A DNA stretch of 64,000 nucleotides from Cupriavidus pauculus (GCF_003854935.1 NZ_CP033970.1:1054001-1118000), one strand, 5' to 3'. Counted from the first letter of the stretch, positions 18,900 to 30,239 are shown. The notes: generated by a model from the sequence alone, not told the origin. Program-made: numbers and translations.

Positions 18900-21092
18900 A
18901 TGAAATTCGACACACCCGCGACAACCAATCCCATCGACGCCGGCCGCGTGGTCGGCCAGGCAGTGGACCGTATCGACGGCGCCCGCAAGACCACGGGCAC
19001 GGCCACCTACGCCTATGAATGGCACGACGTGGCGCCGAACCCGGCCTACGGCTACGTGGTCGGCGCCGGCATCGCCAAGGGGCGCATCCGCACGATGCAG
19101 CTGGACGCCGCCCGCCGCGCGCCGGGCGTGCTGGCCATCGTCACGGCCCAGAACGCCGGCAAGCTCGGCAAGGCCAAGCGCAACACGGCCAGGCTGCTGG
19201 CCGGGCCCGAGATCCAGCACTACCACCAGGCCATCGCGCTGGTGGTGGCCGAGACGTTCGAGCAGGCCCGTGCCGCCGCCGCGCTGATCCGCGTCGACTA
19301 CGCGGCCGAGAAAGGCCAGTTCGACCTGGAGGACGCGTGCTGCTTTTCCGCCAAGCCGAAGAAGGATTCGAAGCCCGATACCGAGGTCGGCGACTTCGAA
19401 GGCGCCTTCGCAGCCGCGCCGGTGCAGCTCGACGCGCGCTACACGACGCCGGACCAGTCGCACTGCATGATGGAACCGCATGCGTCGATGGCTGCGTGGT
19501 CGGGCGACAAGGTGACGATCTGGACCGCCAACCAGATGGTGGCCTGGGCGCACGAGGACATGGCGACCACGCTTGGCATCCCGAAGGAAAAGATCCGCAT
19601 CGTCTCGCCGTTCATTGGCGGCGGCTTCGGCGGCAAGCTGTTCCTGCGCGCCGAGGTGCTGCTGGCCGTGCTGGGCGCGCGCGAGGCCCGGCGGCCCGTG
19701 AAGGTGGCGCTGACGCGGCCGCTGATGGCCAACAACACCACGCACCGGCCGGCCACGATCCAGCGCATCCGCATCGGCGCCACGCGCGATGGCAAGATCA
19801 CGGCCATCGGCCACGAAAGCTGGTCGGGCGACCTGCAGGGCGGCCAGCCGGAGACGGCCGTGATGCAGACGCGCCTGCTCTATGCGGGCGCCAACCGCAT
19901 GACCACGATGCGGCTGGCAACGCTGGACCTGCCCGAGGGCAACGCCATGCGCGCGCCGGGCGAGGCGCCCGGGCTGATGGCGCTGGAAATCGCCATCGAC
20001 GAGATGGCCGAGAAGCTGGGCATGGACCCGGTGCAGTTCCGCATCCTCAATGACACCCAGGTGGACCCGGAGAAGCCCGAGCGGCCGTTCTCGCAGCGCC
20101 GTTTCGTGGAATGCCTGCGGCTGGGGGCCGAGCATTTCGGCTGGAACCGGCGCAACCCGAAGCCGGGGTCGATGCGCGAGGGCCAGTGGCTGATCGGCAT
20201 GGGCGTGGCGTCGGCGTTCCGCAACAACCTGCTGACGAAGTCCGGCGCGCGCGTGGCCATCGACGCGGGCGGCGCCGTGGTCGTGGAAACCGACATGACC
20301 GACATCGGCACGGGCAGCTACACGATCATCGCGCAGACCGCGGCCGAGATGATGGGCGTGCCGCTGGACCGCGTGGTGGTGCGGCTCGGCGATTCGAACT
20401 TTCCGGAGTCGTGCGGCTCGGGCGGGCAGTGGGGCGGCAACAACGCCACGGCGGGCGTCTACGCGGCCTGCATGAAGCTGCGCCAGACGCTGGCCGAACG
20501 CGCCGGGCTGGACGCCGCGCACGCGGTGTTCGAGGGTGGCCAGATCCGGGCGGGCGGACGCAGCGTGCCGCTGGCGCAGTTCGCGGGCGCGTCGGCCGAG
20601 GACATCATCGAGTACGGCGACCTGGACAAGAAGTACCAGCAGTCCACGTTCGGCGGCCACTTCGTGGAGGTGGCCGTGGACCTGGCCACCGCCGAGGTGC
20701 GCGTGCAGCGCATGCTGGCCGTCTGCGCGGCGGGCCGCATCCTGAACCCCAAGTCGGCCCGCAGCCAGGTGATCGGCGCGATGACGATGGGCGTGGGCGC
20801 GGCGCTGATGGAGGCGCTGCACGTCGACAAGCGCGTGGGCTTCTTCGCCAACCACGACCTGGCCAGCTACGAGGTGCCCGTGCACGCCGACATCCCGCAC
20901 CAGGAAGTCATCTTCCTGGACGAGACCGACCCGATCTCGTCGCCGATGAAGGCCAAGGGCGTGGGCGAACTGGGCATCTGCGGCGTAGCCGCCGCCGTGG
21001 CCAACGCGGTGTACCACGCTACCGGGGTCAGGGTGAGGGATTATCCGGTCACGCTGGACAAGATGCTGGCGGCGATGCCGGTGGTGGGGTAG
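18900..21092 (+). CDS. Aldehyde oxidoreductase molybdenum-cofactor subunit, PaoC/YagR-like
   Basis: A 730-residue catalytic subunit, nearly the same length as E. coli PaoC (732). Cofactor-binding regions are GGGFGGKLFLRAE near residue 240, the arginine/alanine loop MRAPGEAPGLMALE near 350, and GQWGGNNATA near 510. The catalytic glutamate is in KGVGELGICG near residue 690. The enzyme oxidises aldehydes to acids. The PaoD-type cofactor maturation chaperone usually next to these genes is not in the window. Confidence 0.92.
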   Translation: MKFDTPATTNPIDAGRVVGQAVDRIDGARKTTGTATYAYEWHDVAPNPAYGYVVGAGIAKGRIRTMQLDAARRAPGVLAIVTAQNAGKLGKAKRNTARLLAGPEIQHYHQAIALVVAETFEQARAAAALIRVDYAAEKGQFDLEDACCFSAKPKKDSKPDTEVGDFEGAFAAAPVQLDARYTTPDQSHCMMEPHASMAAWSGDKVTIWTANQMVAWAHEDMATTLGIPKEKIRIVSPFIGGGFGGKLFLRAEVLLAVLGAREARRPVKVALTRPLMANNTTHRPATIQRIRIGATRDGKITAIGHESWSGDLQGGQPETAVMQTRLLYAGANRMTTMRLATLDLPEGNAMRAPGEAPGLMALEIAIDEMAEKLGMDPVQFRILNDTQVDPEKPERPFSQRRFVECLRLGAEHFGWNRRNPKPGSMREGQWLIGMGVASAFRNNLLTKSGARVAIDAGGAVVVETDMTDIGTGSYTIIAQTAAEMMGVPLDRVVVRLGDSNFPESCGSGGQWGGNNATAGVYAACMKLRQTLAERAGLDAAHAVFEGGQIRAGGRSVPLAQFAGASAEDIIEYGDLDKKYQQSTFGGHFVEVAVDLATAEVRVQRMLAVCAAGRILNPKSARSQVIGAMTMGVGAALMEALHVDKRVGFFANHDLASYEVPVHADIPHQEVIFLDETDPISSPMKAKGVGELGICGVAAAVANAVYHATGVRVRDYPVTLDKMLAAMPVVG

Positions 21093-21116
21093 GGGGGATT
21101 TGGCGCGGGGGATTTG

Positions 21117-21146
21117 CTCCCCTCTCCCGCAAGCGGGAGAGGGGAG
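21117..21146. repeat. REP-like 14-bp perfect palindrome
   Basis: CTCCCCTCTCCCGC at 21117-21130 and its exact complement at 21133-21146 are separated by AA. It lies between two convergent genes (molybdenum subunit and marR) and could also stop transcription from both sides. It is the same family as the elements at 4669-4694 and 40231-40357. Confidence 0.85.
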
Positions 21147-21184
21147 ACAACCGGCGGCAATGAAGTAGCGCAGTCGAACACCCC

Positions 21185-21688
21185 CTACCGCCCCAGCCGC
21201 TCCAGCAATCCCTTCAACACCCGCTGTTCCTCCGCCGACAGGCCGCCCGCGATCCGGGCGTCGTGCGCGCAGACCGCATCGGTAACCTCCCGCAGCGTCT
21301 TTTGCCCGGCATCCGTCAGCACCAGGCCGAACGCGCGCCGGTCGGTCGGGGAGGGCACGCGCTCGACCAGGCCCATTGCCTCCAGCGCGTCGACGAGCAG
21401 CACCGCGCCGGAGCGGGCGATGCCCAGGATCGTTGCCAGGTCGGTCAGTTTCAGGTTGGCGTTGCGCGCGATGATCTGCAGCGCGGAGAAGCGGGGCGGC
21501 GTGATGTTCCACGGGGCCAGCGCGGCCACGAAGTCTTCGTAGACGCGGATCTGCGCGCGGCGGATCGCGTATCCGATCAGCGAATCGAGCACCCCGTAGT
21601 CGACATTGGGCAGGTGGGGGTCGAAGTGCCCGCCGTTGGGGTCGGGCGCCAGCGCCTCGCGCGTCTTGCGGGACGGCGCCATGCTCAC
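21185..21688 (-). CDS. MarR-family transcriptional regulator
   Basis: A 167-residue winged-helix regulator, the last gene of the leftward operon starting at 24601. The DNA-binding part is WNITPPRFSALQIIARNANLKLTDLATILGIARSGAVLLVDALE followed by the wing PSPTDRRAFGLVLTDAG (about residues 66-128, shown by family parts). MarR proteins usually repress nearby genes and release DNA on binding aromatic ligands. The GTG at 21688 overlaps the DUF3237 stop by four bases; the ATG at 21682 is the alternative. Its likely site is the palindrome at 24633-24647. Confidence 0.88.
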   Translation of the reverse strand: MSMAPSRKTREALAPDPNGGHFDPHLPNVDYGVLDSLIGYAIRRAQIRVYEDFVAALAPWNITPPRFSALQIIARNANLKLTDLATILGIARSGAVLLVDALEAMGLVERVPSPTDRRAFGLVLTDAGQKTLREVTDAVCAHDARIAGGLSAEEQRVLKGLLERLGR

Positions 21689-22170
21689 CTGACCATGAAG
21701 TAGCGCAGCACCACCCGGTCCGGGTAGCGCGCGCCCGAGGCCACGAACAGGTGCTGCATCAGCCAGCGATAGCGCGGCGCGGCGGTCTCGAAGCGGGGCG
21801 CGGTGCGGAAGTAGATCTCGGCCGGGTCCACCTGTTCGCCGCGGTTGAGCCGGGCGATGACCGCCGCGCTGCCGCTGCGCACGCCGGCGTTGACGATGTA
21901 GATGCGCGCGCCGTCGTCGGTTTCCAGCACATAGCGGGCCTCGATGTCGGCCGTGGTCACGTCGTCGCCGCCCGGGTGCCGGATCAACTGGAAGTCCGCG
22001 CCGCCCGGCAGGATGTGGCCGTTCAGGCGCGGGCCGCGCACCGTGCCCGACAGGATCGGGATCACGCGGCGCTGGCCCAGCGGCGTCACGCCCACCTCGG
22101 TGGGCGGCGCCACCTGCAGGTCGAAGTCGGCCACGTGTTCCAGCGTGGGCTGGGCGATGCCGGCGCTCAT
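21685..22170 (-). CDS. DUF3237 family protein
   Basis: A 161-residue protein of the DUF3237 family, whose biochemical role is not established. Signature parts are RRVIPILSGTVRGPRLNGHILPGGADF (pattern region, residues about 33-59), IEARYVLETDDGARIYIVNAG and the terminal YFRTAPRFETAAPRYRWL. Members are frequent in aromatic-degradation operons, which agrees with its position between a binding protein and a MarR regulator; start and stop overlap both neighbours by four bases. Confidence 0.86.
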   Translation of the reverse strand: MSAGIAQPTLEHVADFDLQVAPPTEVGVTPLGQRRVIPILSGTVRGPRLNGHILPGGADFQLIRHPGGDDVTTADIEARYVLETDDGARIYIVNAGVRSGSAAVIARLNRGEQVDPAEIYFRTAPRFETAAPRYRWLMQHLFVASGARYPDRVVLRYFMVR

Positions 22171-23312
22171 TTCAGGAGCTTCCAGTTGCCATTGTCGATG
22201 GTCAGCAGCACCCGCCCGCGCTGGTCGAAGCCGAAGTGGTCCTGCGCCGTGTAGTTCAGCACGCCGTGCGACACGACGATGTCGCGCTCCGACTCCAGCG
22301 CGTCCTTGAGCGCCTTGCGGAATTCCGGCGTGCCCGGCTTGGCCTTCTTCAGCGCCACCGGCACGATCCGCTGCAGCACCAGCCCCGCGTCATACGGATG
22401 CGCGCCGAACTGCGTGCGGCTCTCGGGGCCGTACTGTTTCTCGTAGCGGGTCACGTAGTCCATGCCCGGCTTCTTGGCGGCGCTGGTGGCGGGAAGCTGC
22501 TCGGCCACGATCACCGGGCCGGCGGGCAGGATGGCGCCGTTGACGGCCTTGCCGCCGATGCGGATCAGGTCGCGCGTGGCGGCGCCGTGGGTCTGGTAGA
22601 CCGGGCCCGTGTAGCCGCGCTCGCGCAGCGTGGTATGCGGCAGCGCCGCGCCCGTGCCCGCGCCGGCAATCAGCACCGCATCCGCGCGCGCGGCAATCAG
22701 CTTCAGCGTCTGGGCCGTGACGCTGGTGTCGGAACGCGCATAGCGCTCGGCGGCCACGACCTTGATGCCGTTGGCCTGCGCGGCGGTGGTGAATTCCTTG
22801 AGCCAGGTCTCGCCGTAGGCATCGGCAAAGCCGATGAACGCCACGGTCTTCACGCCGTTGGCCTTGGCGGCGCCGGCCACGGCCTCGGCCATCAGCTTGA
22901 CGGGCTGCGCCAGCCGGTACGTCCACGCGCCGCGGCCGGGCTTGAGTTCGATCGGCGAGAACGCCAGCTGCACGGTCTGGCTTTCGTCGGCCACTTCAGA
23001 GATGGCGATCGACGGCGCCACGGCCGACGAGCCCAGGATGATGTCGACCTTGTCCTCGGTGACAAAGCGCCGCGCGATCTTGGTGCCCTGCGTGGGGTCC
23101 GAGCCATCGTCCATGACGATGTAGTGGATCTTCTCGCCCGCAATGGTCTCGGGCAGGAACGGCATGGTGTTCTTCTGCGGGATGCCCAGCGACGCGGACG
23201 GCCCGGTGGAGGCGATGCTGACGCCGACGGTCACGTCGGCCCGCGCCGTGGCGCTCAGCAGCATCAGCGCGGCGGCCGCGATGGCGGCGCGCGGGATCAG
23301 GAATTGGGGCAT
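22167..23312 (-). CDS. Branched-chain amino-acid/aromatic-type ABC substrate-binding protein
   Basis: A 381-residue periplasmic binding protein of the Leu/Ile/Val (HAAT) family, members of which often bind aromatic acids. Residues 1-25 form a signal peptide ending TARA. Early segments VTVGVSIASTGPSASLGIPQ and ILGSSAVAPSIAISEVA line the ligand cleft, and GAATRDLIRIGG marks the second lobe. No permease or ATPase is adjacent. I start at 23312 because a GGGAGA site precedes it; the frame is open further upstream inside the monooxygenase gene. It overlaps the DUF3237 gene by ATGA. Confidence 0.89.
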   Translation of the reverse strand: MPQFLIPRAAIAAAALMLLSATARADVTVGVSIASTGPSASLGIPQKNTMPFLPETIAGEKIHYIVMDDGSDPTQGTKIARRFVTEDKVDIILGSSAVAPSIAISEVADESQTVQLAFSPIELKPGRGAWTYRLAQPVKLMAEAVAGAAKANGVKTVAFIGFADAYGETWLKEFTTAAQANGIKVVAAERYARSDTSVTAQTLKLIAARADAVLIAGAGTGAALPHTTLRERGYTGPVYQTHGAATRDLIRIGGKAVNGAILPAGPVIVAEQLPATSAAKKPGMDYVTRYEKQYGPESRTQFGAHPYDAGLVLQRIVPVALKKAKPGTPEFRKALKDALESERDIVVSHGVLNYTAQDHFGFDQRGRVLLTIDNGNWKLLK

Positions 23313-23329
23313 GTTGTTGGTCTCCCTTG

Positions 23330-24601
23330 TTATCTGGATGCCTGCGGCTGGCTGGCCTGCAACTGCTGCTGCCCAAAGCCGGCCAGTGTCTTGTAGCGCT
23401 GGGCAATCGCCTCGCGTTCGCGCAGCGGAATCACGGTGTCGATATCGCTGAAGCCCTGCGGCGCGCGTTCCTCGGCCAGCTGCATCACCTGCTCGGGGCC
23501 GTTCATGCGGTTGCGCAGCACGATACCGGCCGTGCGCGGCAGGCGTTCCGCCTCGTACTCGCGCAGCGCGTAGTCGGGGTCGCGTTCGGCCAGCAGGCAG
23601 TCGGTCAGGTAGCGCGCGTCCACGATGGCCTGCGCGCTGCCGTTGGAGCCGATGGGGTACATCGGATGCGCGGCGTCGCCCAGCAGCGTCACGCGGCCGA
23701 ACGTCCAGCGCGGCAGCGGGTCCTTGTCGACCATCGGGAACTCGTAGATGGCTTCGGCGCCGTCGATCAGCGCCGGGATGTCGATCCAGTCCCAGCGCCA
23801 GCCGGCAAAGGCATCGCGGAAGACTGACTTGTCGACCTGGCGGTTCCAGTCGCTGCGCGGCGGCGTGTCGGGGTAGTCGTCGGGCACCTTCAGCTCGGCG
23901 ATCCAGTTGATGCGCGAGCGGCCCTGCGCGCGTAGCGGCTCGGAGATCGGATAGGCCACGAACTTCTGGTCCTGGAAGCCGGCCATGAACATCGAGCGGC
24001 CGTCGAGGTAGGGCGCCGCGTCGGTGGTGGCGCGCCACAGCAGGCGGCGCGAGAAGCGCGGGGCGTCGCCGGTCGGATAGAAATGCCGGCGCACGGCCGA
24101 GTGGATGCCGTCGGCGCCCACCAGCACGTCGGCCTGGGCCGCGACCAGCGCCTGGTCATGGCGCCGGCGCAGCGTGAAGCGCGCCGGCTCGCCCTGGCCG
24201 CCGGTGTGTTCGATCGACTCCAGCGCATGGCCCGTGTGCAGCCGGTCGGCGCCAAGCCGTTGCCGCGCGGTCTCGTACAGCAGCATCTGGAATTCGCCGC
24301 GATGGACCGAGAACTGCGGCCAGTCGTAGCCGGCCGCGCGGCCGCGGGGCTCGTGCCAGATGCGCTGGCCGAACTTGTTGTAGTAGGACAGTGACGATGT
24401 CTGGATGCCGATGCGGGCCAGGTCCGCCTCCAGCCCCAGCGCGCAGAGTTCGCGCACGGCATGGGGCAGCAGGTTGATGCCGACGCCGAGCGGGCGCAGC
24501 GATTCGCTCGCTTCCCACACCTCCACGTCGAGCCCGTGGCGATGGCAGAGCAGCGCGAGCGTCAGCCCGCCGATGCCACCGCCGGCGATTGCGATCTTCA
24601 T
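23330..24601 (-). CDS. FAD-dependent aromatic monooxygenase
   Basis: A 423-residue group A flavoprotein hydroxylase. The FAD motif GGGIGGLTLALLC is at residues 7-19, the DG motif ADVLVGADGIHSAVRR near residue 160, and the second FAD motif TLLGDAAHPMYPIGSNGSAQ near 290. It is the first gene of the leftward operon; the binding protein and a MarR regulator suggest uptake and oxidation of an aromatic compound. It resembles salicylate/3-hydroxybenzoate/phenazine hydroxylases, but the substrate cannot be told. The start at 24601 has an AGGAG site eight bases upstream. Confidence 0.9.
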   Translation of the reverse strand: MKIAIAGGGIGGLTLALLCHRHGLDVEVWEASESLRPLGVGINLLPHAVRELCALGLEADLARIGIQTSSLSYYNKFGQRIWHEPRGRAAGYDWPQFSVHRGEFQMLLYETARQRLGADRLHTGHALESIEHTGGQGEPARFTLRRRHDQALVAAQADVLVGADGIHSAVRRHFYPTGDAPRFSRRLLWRATTDAAPYLDGRSMFMAGFQDQKFVAYPISEPLRAQGRSRINWIAELKVPDDYPDTPPRSDWNRQVDKSVFRDAFAGWRWDWIDIPALIDGAEAIYEFPMVDKDPLPRWTFGRVTLLGDAAHPMYPIGSNGSAQAIVDARYLTDCLLAERDPDYALREYEAERLPRTAGIVLRNRMNGPEQVMQLAEERAPQGFSDIDTVIPLREREAIAQRYKTLAGFGQQQLQASQPQASR

Positions 24602-24632
24602 GAGTCTCCTGGCACCGCCGTGTTCTGTGATT

Positions 24633-24647
24633 GTTCTACTGTATAAC
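24633..24647. promoter_or_regulatory. Candidate MarR operator
   Basis: GTTCTAC-T-GTATAAC is a near-perfect inverted repeat (6 of 7 pairs) 32 bases upstream of the monooxygenase start. On the minus strand TATACA within it resembles a -10 hexamer, so binding would block transcription. The regulator at the end of the same operon (21185-21688) is the natural candidate; this pairing is inference. Confidence 0.5.
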
Positions 24648-24814
24648 TAATCGGCCGCGCCGCCAGCTAGCGGTTTCCCTGAGCGGTCAGCCGGCCAGCA
24701 GGGCGTCGGCCATGCGCGCGGGTCGTGGACAACGTGGCGGCGGCCACCCGCCTTGAATTTGCGCACGCATGCCCCATCTGCGGTCTGCTTGTTTTCACTT
24801 CGCCCCGCCCCCGC

Positions 24815-25231
24815 ATGTACAAGAAAGGCACTTCCGTCGAGATCCAGTTTCCCCCGCAACGCCTGAACGACGCCGCCGGCGATCCGTACTGGGTGGACCT
24901 GACGACCGACGAGGCGCAGGCGCTGCTCGCGCGCCTGCAACAGCATCTGGCCCAGTCGGGCGACCCCACGGCCGCGCCGCTGGTGTTCAGCCTGGAAGGC
25001 CCGCCGGTCATCCACGCACAGAAGGACGCTGCGGCGCAGGCGCCTGTCGCACCCCCGGCCGACGATTTCAGGCAGTGGGTCTGCATCATCTGCGGCTGGA
25101 TCTACGACGAGGCGGCCGGCCTGCCCGAGGACGGCATCGCGCCCGGCACGCGCTGGGAAGACATTCCGGACGACTGGCGTTGCCCCGAATGCGACGTCGG
25201 CAAGGAAGACTTTGCGATGGTGGCGTTCTAA
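24815..25231 (+). CDS. Rubredoxin-domain protein with N-terminal extension
   Basis: A 138-residue protein whose last 55 residues are a rubredoxin: WVCIICGWIYDEAAG near residue 87 and DWRCPECDVGKEDF near 120 supply the four iron-binding cysteines. Rubredoxins pass single electrons to oxygenases or hydroxylases. The first 80 residues are not rubredoxin and are of unknown fold. A GTG at 24725 would add 30 residues including a CPICG pair; neither start has a clear ribosome site. It lies divergent from the monooxygenase, but a functional tie is only a possibility. Confidence 0.8.
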   Translation: MYKKGTSVEIQFPPQRLNDAAGDPYWVDLTTDEAQALLARLQQHLAQSGDPTAAPLVFSLEGPPVIHAQKDAAAQAPVAPPADDFRQWVCIICGWIYDEAAGLPEDGIAPGTRWEDIPDDWRCPECDVGKEDFAMVAF

Positions 25232-25240
25232 GGCCGGCGC

Positions 25241-25549
25241 TCAGCGCTCCGCCGGCGGGACGTCGGCTACCCGCGCCGCGAATGCGGCATGCGCGGCCGC
25301 GTCGACCGGGCGGTGCTTGACGGTGGCCGACGGCGGATACTTGGCCACGGTATTGCCGTTCTTCCAGTCGCGGGCCGGACGCACCGGGCGCGGGGCAAAG
25401 CCGCCGCCGCAGTTGGGGCAGACGTTGCCGAGCACGCCATCGACACAGTCCGCGCAGAACGTGCATTCGAAGCTGCAGATGCGCGCCTGCGTGGATGCGG
25501 GTGGCAGGGCGACGTTGCAGTGTTCGCAGGTGGGGCGCAGCTCAAGCAC
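25241..25549 (-). CDS. DUF1272 zinc-ribbon-like protein
   Basis: A 102-residue protein of the DUF1272 family. The first 50 residues carry four cysteine pairs or near pairs (CEHCNVALP, ICSFECTFCADC, VCPNCGGGF), which must bind one or two zinc ions. The tail is basic and probably disordered. The function of the family is unknown. It is convergent with the rubredoxin gene, with nine bases between the stop codons. Confidence 0.84.
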   Translation of the reverse strand: MLELRPTCEHCNVALPPASTQARICSFECTFCADCVDGVLGNVCPNCGGGFAPRPVRPARDWKNGNTVAKYPPSATVKHRPVDAAAHAAFAARVADVPPAER

Positions 25550-25644
25550 GGCGTTCTCCTTGGGTCGTGATGGTTCGTGCCATCATAGCCGCCAACCTGT
25601 CCCGCGCGCCATGCAGGTGCCTTCGCACGCGCCAGCTTTCGGCC

Positions 25645-25690
25645 AAGAAAAAAACGCCCCGGGGCATCGCTGCCCCGGGGCGTTTCGCTT
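25645..25690 (-). terminator. Strong intrinsic terminator of icd
   Basis: A perfect 14-bp stem (25653-25666 with 25671-25684) with loop TCGC; read leftward it is followed by a T-rich run (complement of the A run at 25645-25654). It lies 22 bases past the icd stop codon. Confidence 0.88.
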
Positions 25691-25712
25691 GCGGCGCGTG
25701 GCCGGTGCGGGC

Positions 25713-27956
<2,244 letters not shown>

Positions 27957-28243
27957 CGCTGATCTCGCATCAAATTCGGGGTTGGAAAATGCCCCGCCCG
28001 GGTCGCGGTCCGAGGCAAGACTCGAATTTTGCCTGATTTTGCATGGCGGAGGGGCCATCCTTCATGTGAAATTTGTGTGCTGCATACACCGGCATCCAAC
28101 GCCCGTTTGCGGAACGTTGTGTCAATGTCTGTCTTCGGCGCTCAAAATCATCAATCTAGGATAGATTCTGGCGCATGCAAAATTGACGATTCTTATGTCT
28201 TATAGAAGAGTTCGACTGCGCTGCTCGGGTATCCCGGCATGTG

Positions 28244-28263
28244 AAGTGCGCAAAGACGCACTT
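28244..28263. terminator. Weak hairpin after the yihY-like gene
   Basis: AAGTGCG-N6-CGCACTT forms a perfect 7-bp stem 14 bases past the stop of the leftward gene at 28277. There is no T run, so termination would be weak or Rho-assisted. The rest of 27957-28276 is AT-richer than its surroundings and holds no gene I can support. Confidence 0.4.
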
Positions 28264-28276
28264 TGAGGCGTTGGCG

Positions 28277-29176
28277 TCAGGTGTGGAAGGCGCCGGCGTC
28301 GCGCGCGCCCGGGGCGGGCGTGGCACTGCGCTCGAAGTCCGCAATGATCTGCGCGCCGAACAGCAGCAGCGTGGCGGCGATCTCCAGGCTCAGCAACACT
28401 ACGATGGCCGTGGTCAGTGAGCCATAGACCCGCCCCACCTGGGACAGCGTCGAGAAATACCAGACCAGCACATGGCGCGAGATTTCCCAGAGCACGGCCG
28501 CAAAGATCGCGCCGACCAGCGCATGGCGCACCGACAGCCGGCCCACCGGCATGACCAGGTAGATCGACGTCAGCAGCAGGATCTCGCCGATGAATCCCAG
28601 CAGGTAGAGCAGCGTGCCGGACAGGCGGTCGAGCGACCAGTCGTGGCCCAGCACCTCCAGGTGCCGCTCGCCGATGGTCTGCAGGCCGCCGGCCACCACG
28701 GTCACGATCAGCAGGCCGACACTGAGCACAAGGATGTAGCAGTACGGCAGGATGGCCGACACCAGGAAGTGCCGCCGCCGGATGGCCACGCGATGGACGA
28801 AGATCACTGACATCGCGTTTTCCAGCACCGTGAACGCCAGCGAGCTGAAGAAGATCATCGTGATGGCCAGCACCCAGCCAATCACGCCGCGATTGTTCAG
28901 AAAGCGCGCCAGTTCGGTGACCAGCGCGTGGGACTGCCCGGGCAGCAGCCATTCCAGGTAGCGCTCCAGCGTTTCCAGCAGCTCCACGGGGTCTGCGATA
29001 TGGGACAGCCCGATCAGCATAAGGATCAGCAGCGGCACGATCGACAGCAGCGCGTAGTACGCCACCGCGCCGGCCAGCAGCAGGCCCTGGTTGGCGCGGA
29101 AGTGGACCAGCGCATCGAGCAGGAAGCGGGCCGGGTGCTGGAGCACCTGCCGCAGGCGGGCGTCGAGAAGTTGCAT
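28277..29176 (-). CDS. YihY/BrkB-family inner-membrane protein
   Basis: A 299-residue membrane protein with six predicted hydrophobic helices. Family signatures are LAGAVAYYALLSIVPLLILM near residue 34 (helix one), the NNRGVIGWVLAITMIFFSSLAF stretch and VYGSLTTAIVVLLSLEIAATLLLFGA near the end (listed as regions). The family was once annotated as ribonuclease BN by mistake; its true role is unclear, possibly transport. It is followed upstream by another membrane protein gene (29211-30239) on the same strand with a 34-base gap. Confidence 0.88.
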   Translation of the reverse strand: MQLLDARLRQVLQHPARFLLDALVHFRANQGLLLAGAVAYYALLSIVPLLILMLIGLSHIADPVELLETLERYLEWLLPGQSHALVTELARFLNNRGVIGWVLAITMIFFSSLAFTVLENAMSVIFVHRVAIRRRHFLVSAILPYCYILVLSVGLLIVTVVAGGLQTIGERHLEVLGHDWSLDRLSGTLLYLLGFIGEILLLTSIYLVMPVGRLSVRHALVGAIFAAVLWEISRHVLVWYFSTLSQVGRVYGSLTTAIVVLLSLEIAATLLLFGAQIIADFERSATPAPGARDAGAFHT

Positions 29177-29210
29177 GTTCGAAAGCTTGCGGCCCGGGCC
29201 CGGCGCCCCG

Positions 29211-30239
29211 TCACCGCGCGCTGTACGGGAACCGGGTTTGCGCGGCCATCCGCGACAGGTGATCGTGCAGGTGGGCCAGTTCGGCGGACAGTTGCAGGGT
29301 CAGGAATGCGTGGGAGCTCTGGCCGATGGTCGGGTCGTCGGGGTGCGGTGTCGGCAGCGCGGCGTGCTGGCGTACCAGCGCGATGTCGGCGGCCTCCAGC
29401 GCCGCCGCCATCTCCAGCAGCAGGTCGCGGATGTAGCGCTCGTTGCCGTCCGCCTCGCTGGCGTCGGGATCGATGGCGGCCAGCATTTCCAGCGCGCTGA
29501 TGCTGACGCGGGCGCTGTGCTGCACTTCCTCCAGGTCGGCGGCGGGCACGCTGGTCTCCTTGGCGACCGAGGGGATCAGGCTGCGCATCTGCACCAGCAG
29601 GTTGGACAGCTTCATCATGTCCTGCTGCCGCGCCTTCTCGTCGCGCTCGCCGCGCTCGATCTTGGCGTGCACCGCCGCGCAGCCGCGCAGCAGCGCGGCC
29701 AGCTTGAAGCGCCACGAATACGACGCATACGCCGGGAACGCGAACGAGAACACCAGTGCGATGGCGGTGCCGATCAGCACGTCCACGGTCCGCCACAGCG
29801 CGTCGTAGACGTTCTGCTCGCCGTGCCCGGCCGTGATGACCACGGTCACGGCCGCCAGCAGCGCGATATAGCCGCCCTTGCCGACCGCGTGGTACGCGCA
29901 GTAGCCGCAGATCACGGCCATCAGCCCCCACGTCAGCATCGGAATGCCGAAGTAGGTCTCCTGGATGATCAGGAACAGGCCGATCAGAGCGCCGATCACG
30001 GTGCCGGCGCCGCGTTCCGCCGCCCGCCGGCGGATGTTGCCGTGGTGCTGCAGCCCGCCGATCACGACCAGCACGGTGATGGTGGCCCATTCGCCGTGCG
30101 GGACGTCGATGCCGGTGGTCAGCGCAATCGACACCAGCAGGGCCAGCGCCACGCGCGTGGCGTGGAAGATGCGGGCCTGCCGGAATCGTCGGTCGGGGTC
30201 GAACAGCGCGCTGGTTGTTTTTCGCAGGGCCTCGATCAT
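29211..30239 (-). CDS. FUSC-family inner-membrane protein
   Basis: A 342-residue protein of the fusaric-acid-resistance/aromatic-acid efflux (FUSC) type. The N-terminal half carries about six membrane helices (ATRVALALLVSIALTTG, ATITVLVVIGGLQHHGN, GTVIGALIGLFLIIQ) and the C-terminal half is a soluble helical domain. Members export aromatic acids with partner proteins that are not visible here. An ATG/GTG-type extension to 30365 is open, but its 42 residues are Pro/Arg-rich and unlike the family, so 30239 is preferred. Confidence 0.8.
   Translation of the reverse strand: MIEALRKTTSALFDPDRRFRQARIFHATRVALALLVSIALTTGIDVPHGEWATITVLVVIGGLQHHGNIRRRAAERGAGTVIGALIGLFLIIQETYFGIPMLTWGLMAVICGYCAYHAVGKGGYIALLAAVTVVITAGHGEQNVYDALWRTVDVLIGTAIALVFSFAFPAYASYSWRFKLAALLRGCAAVHAKIERGERDEKARQQDMMKLSNLLVQMRSLIPSVAKETSVPAADLEEVQHSARVSISALEMLAAIDPDASEADGNERYIRDLLLEMAAALEAADIALVRQHAALPTPHPDDPTIGQSSHAFLTLQLSAELAHLHDHLSRMAAQTRFPYSAR

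Noticed and set aside
28277-29176. Ribonuclease BN for the YihY-like protein
   Set aside because: This is a known historical misannotation of the family; the sequence is an integral membrane protein without nuclease motifs.
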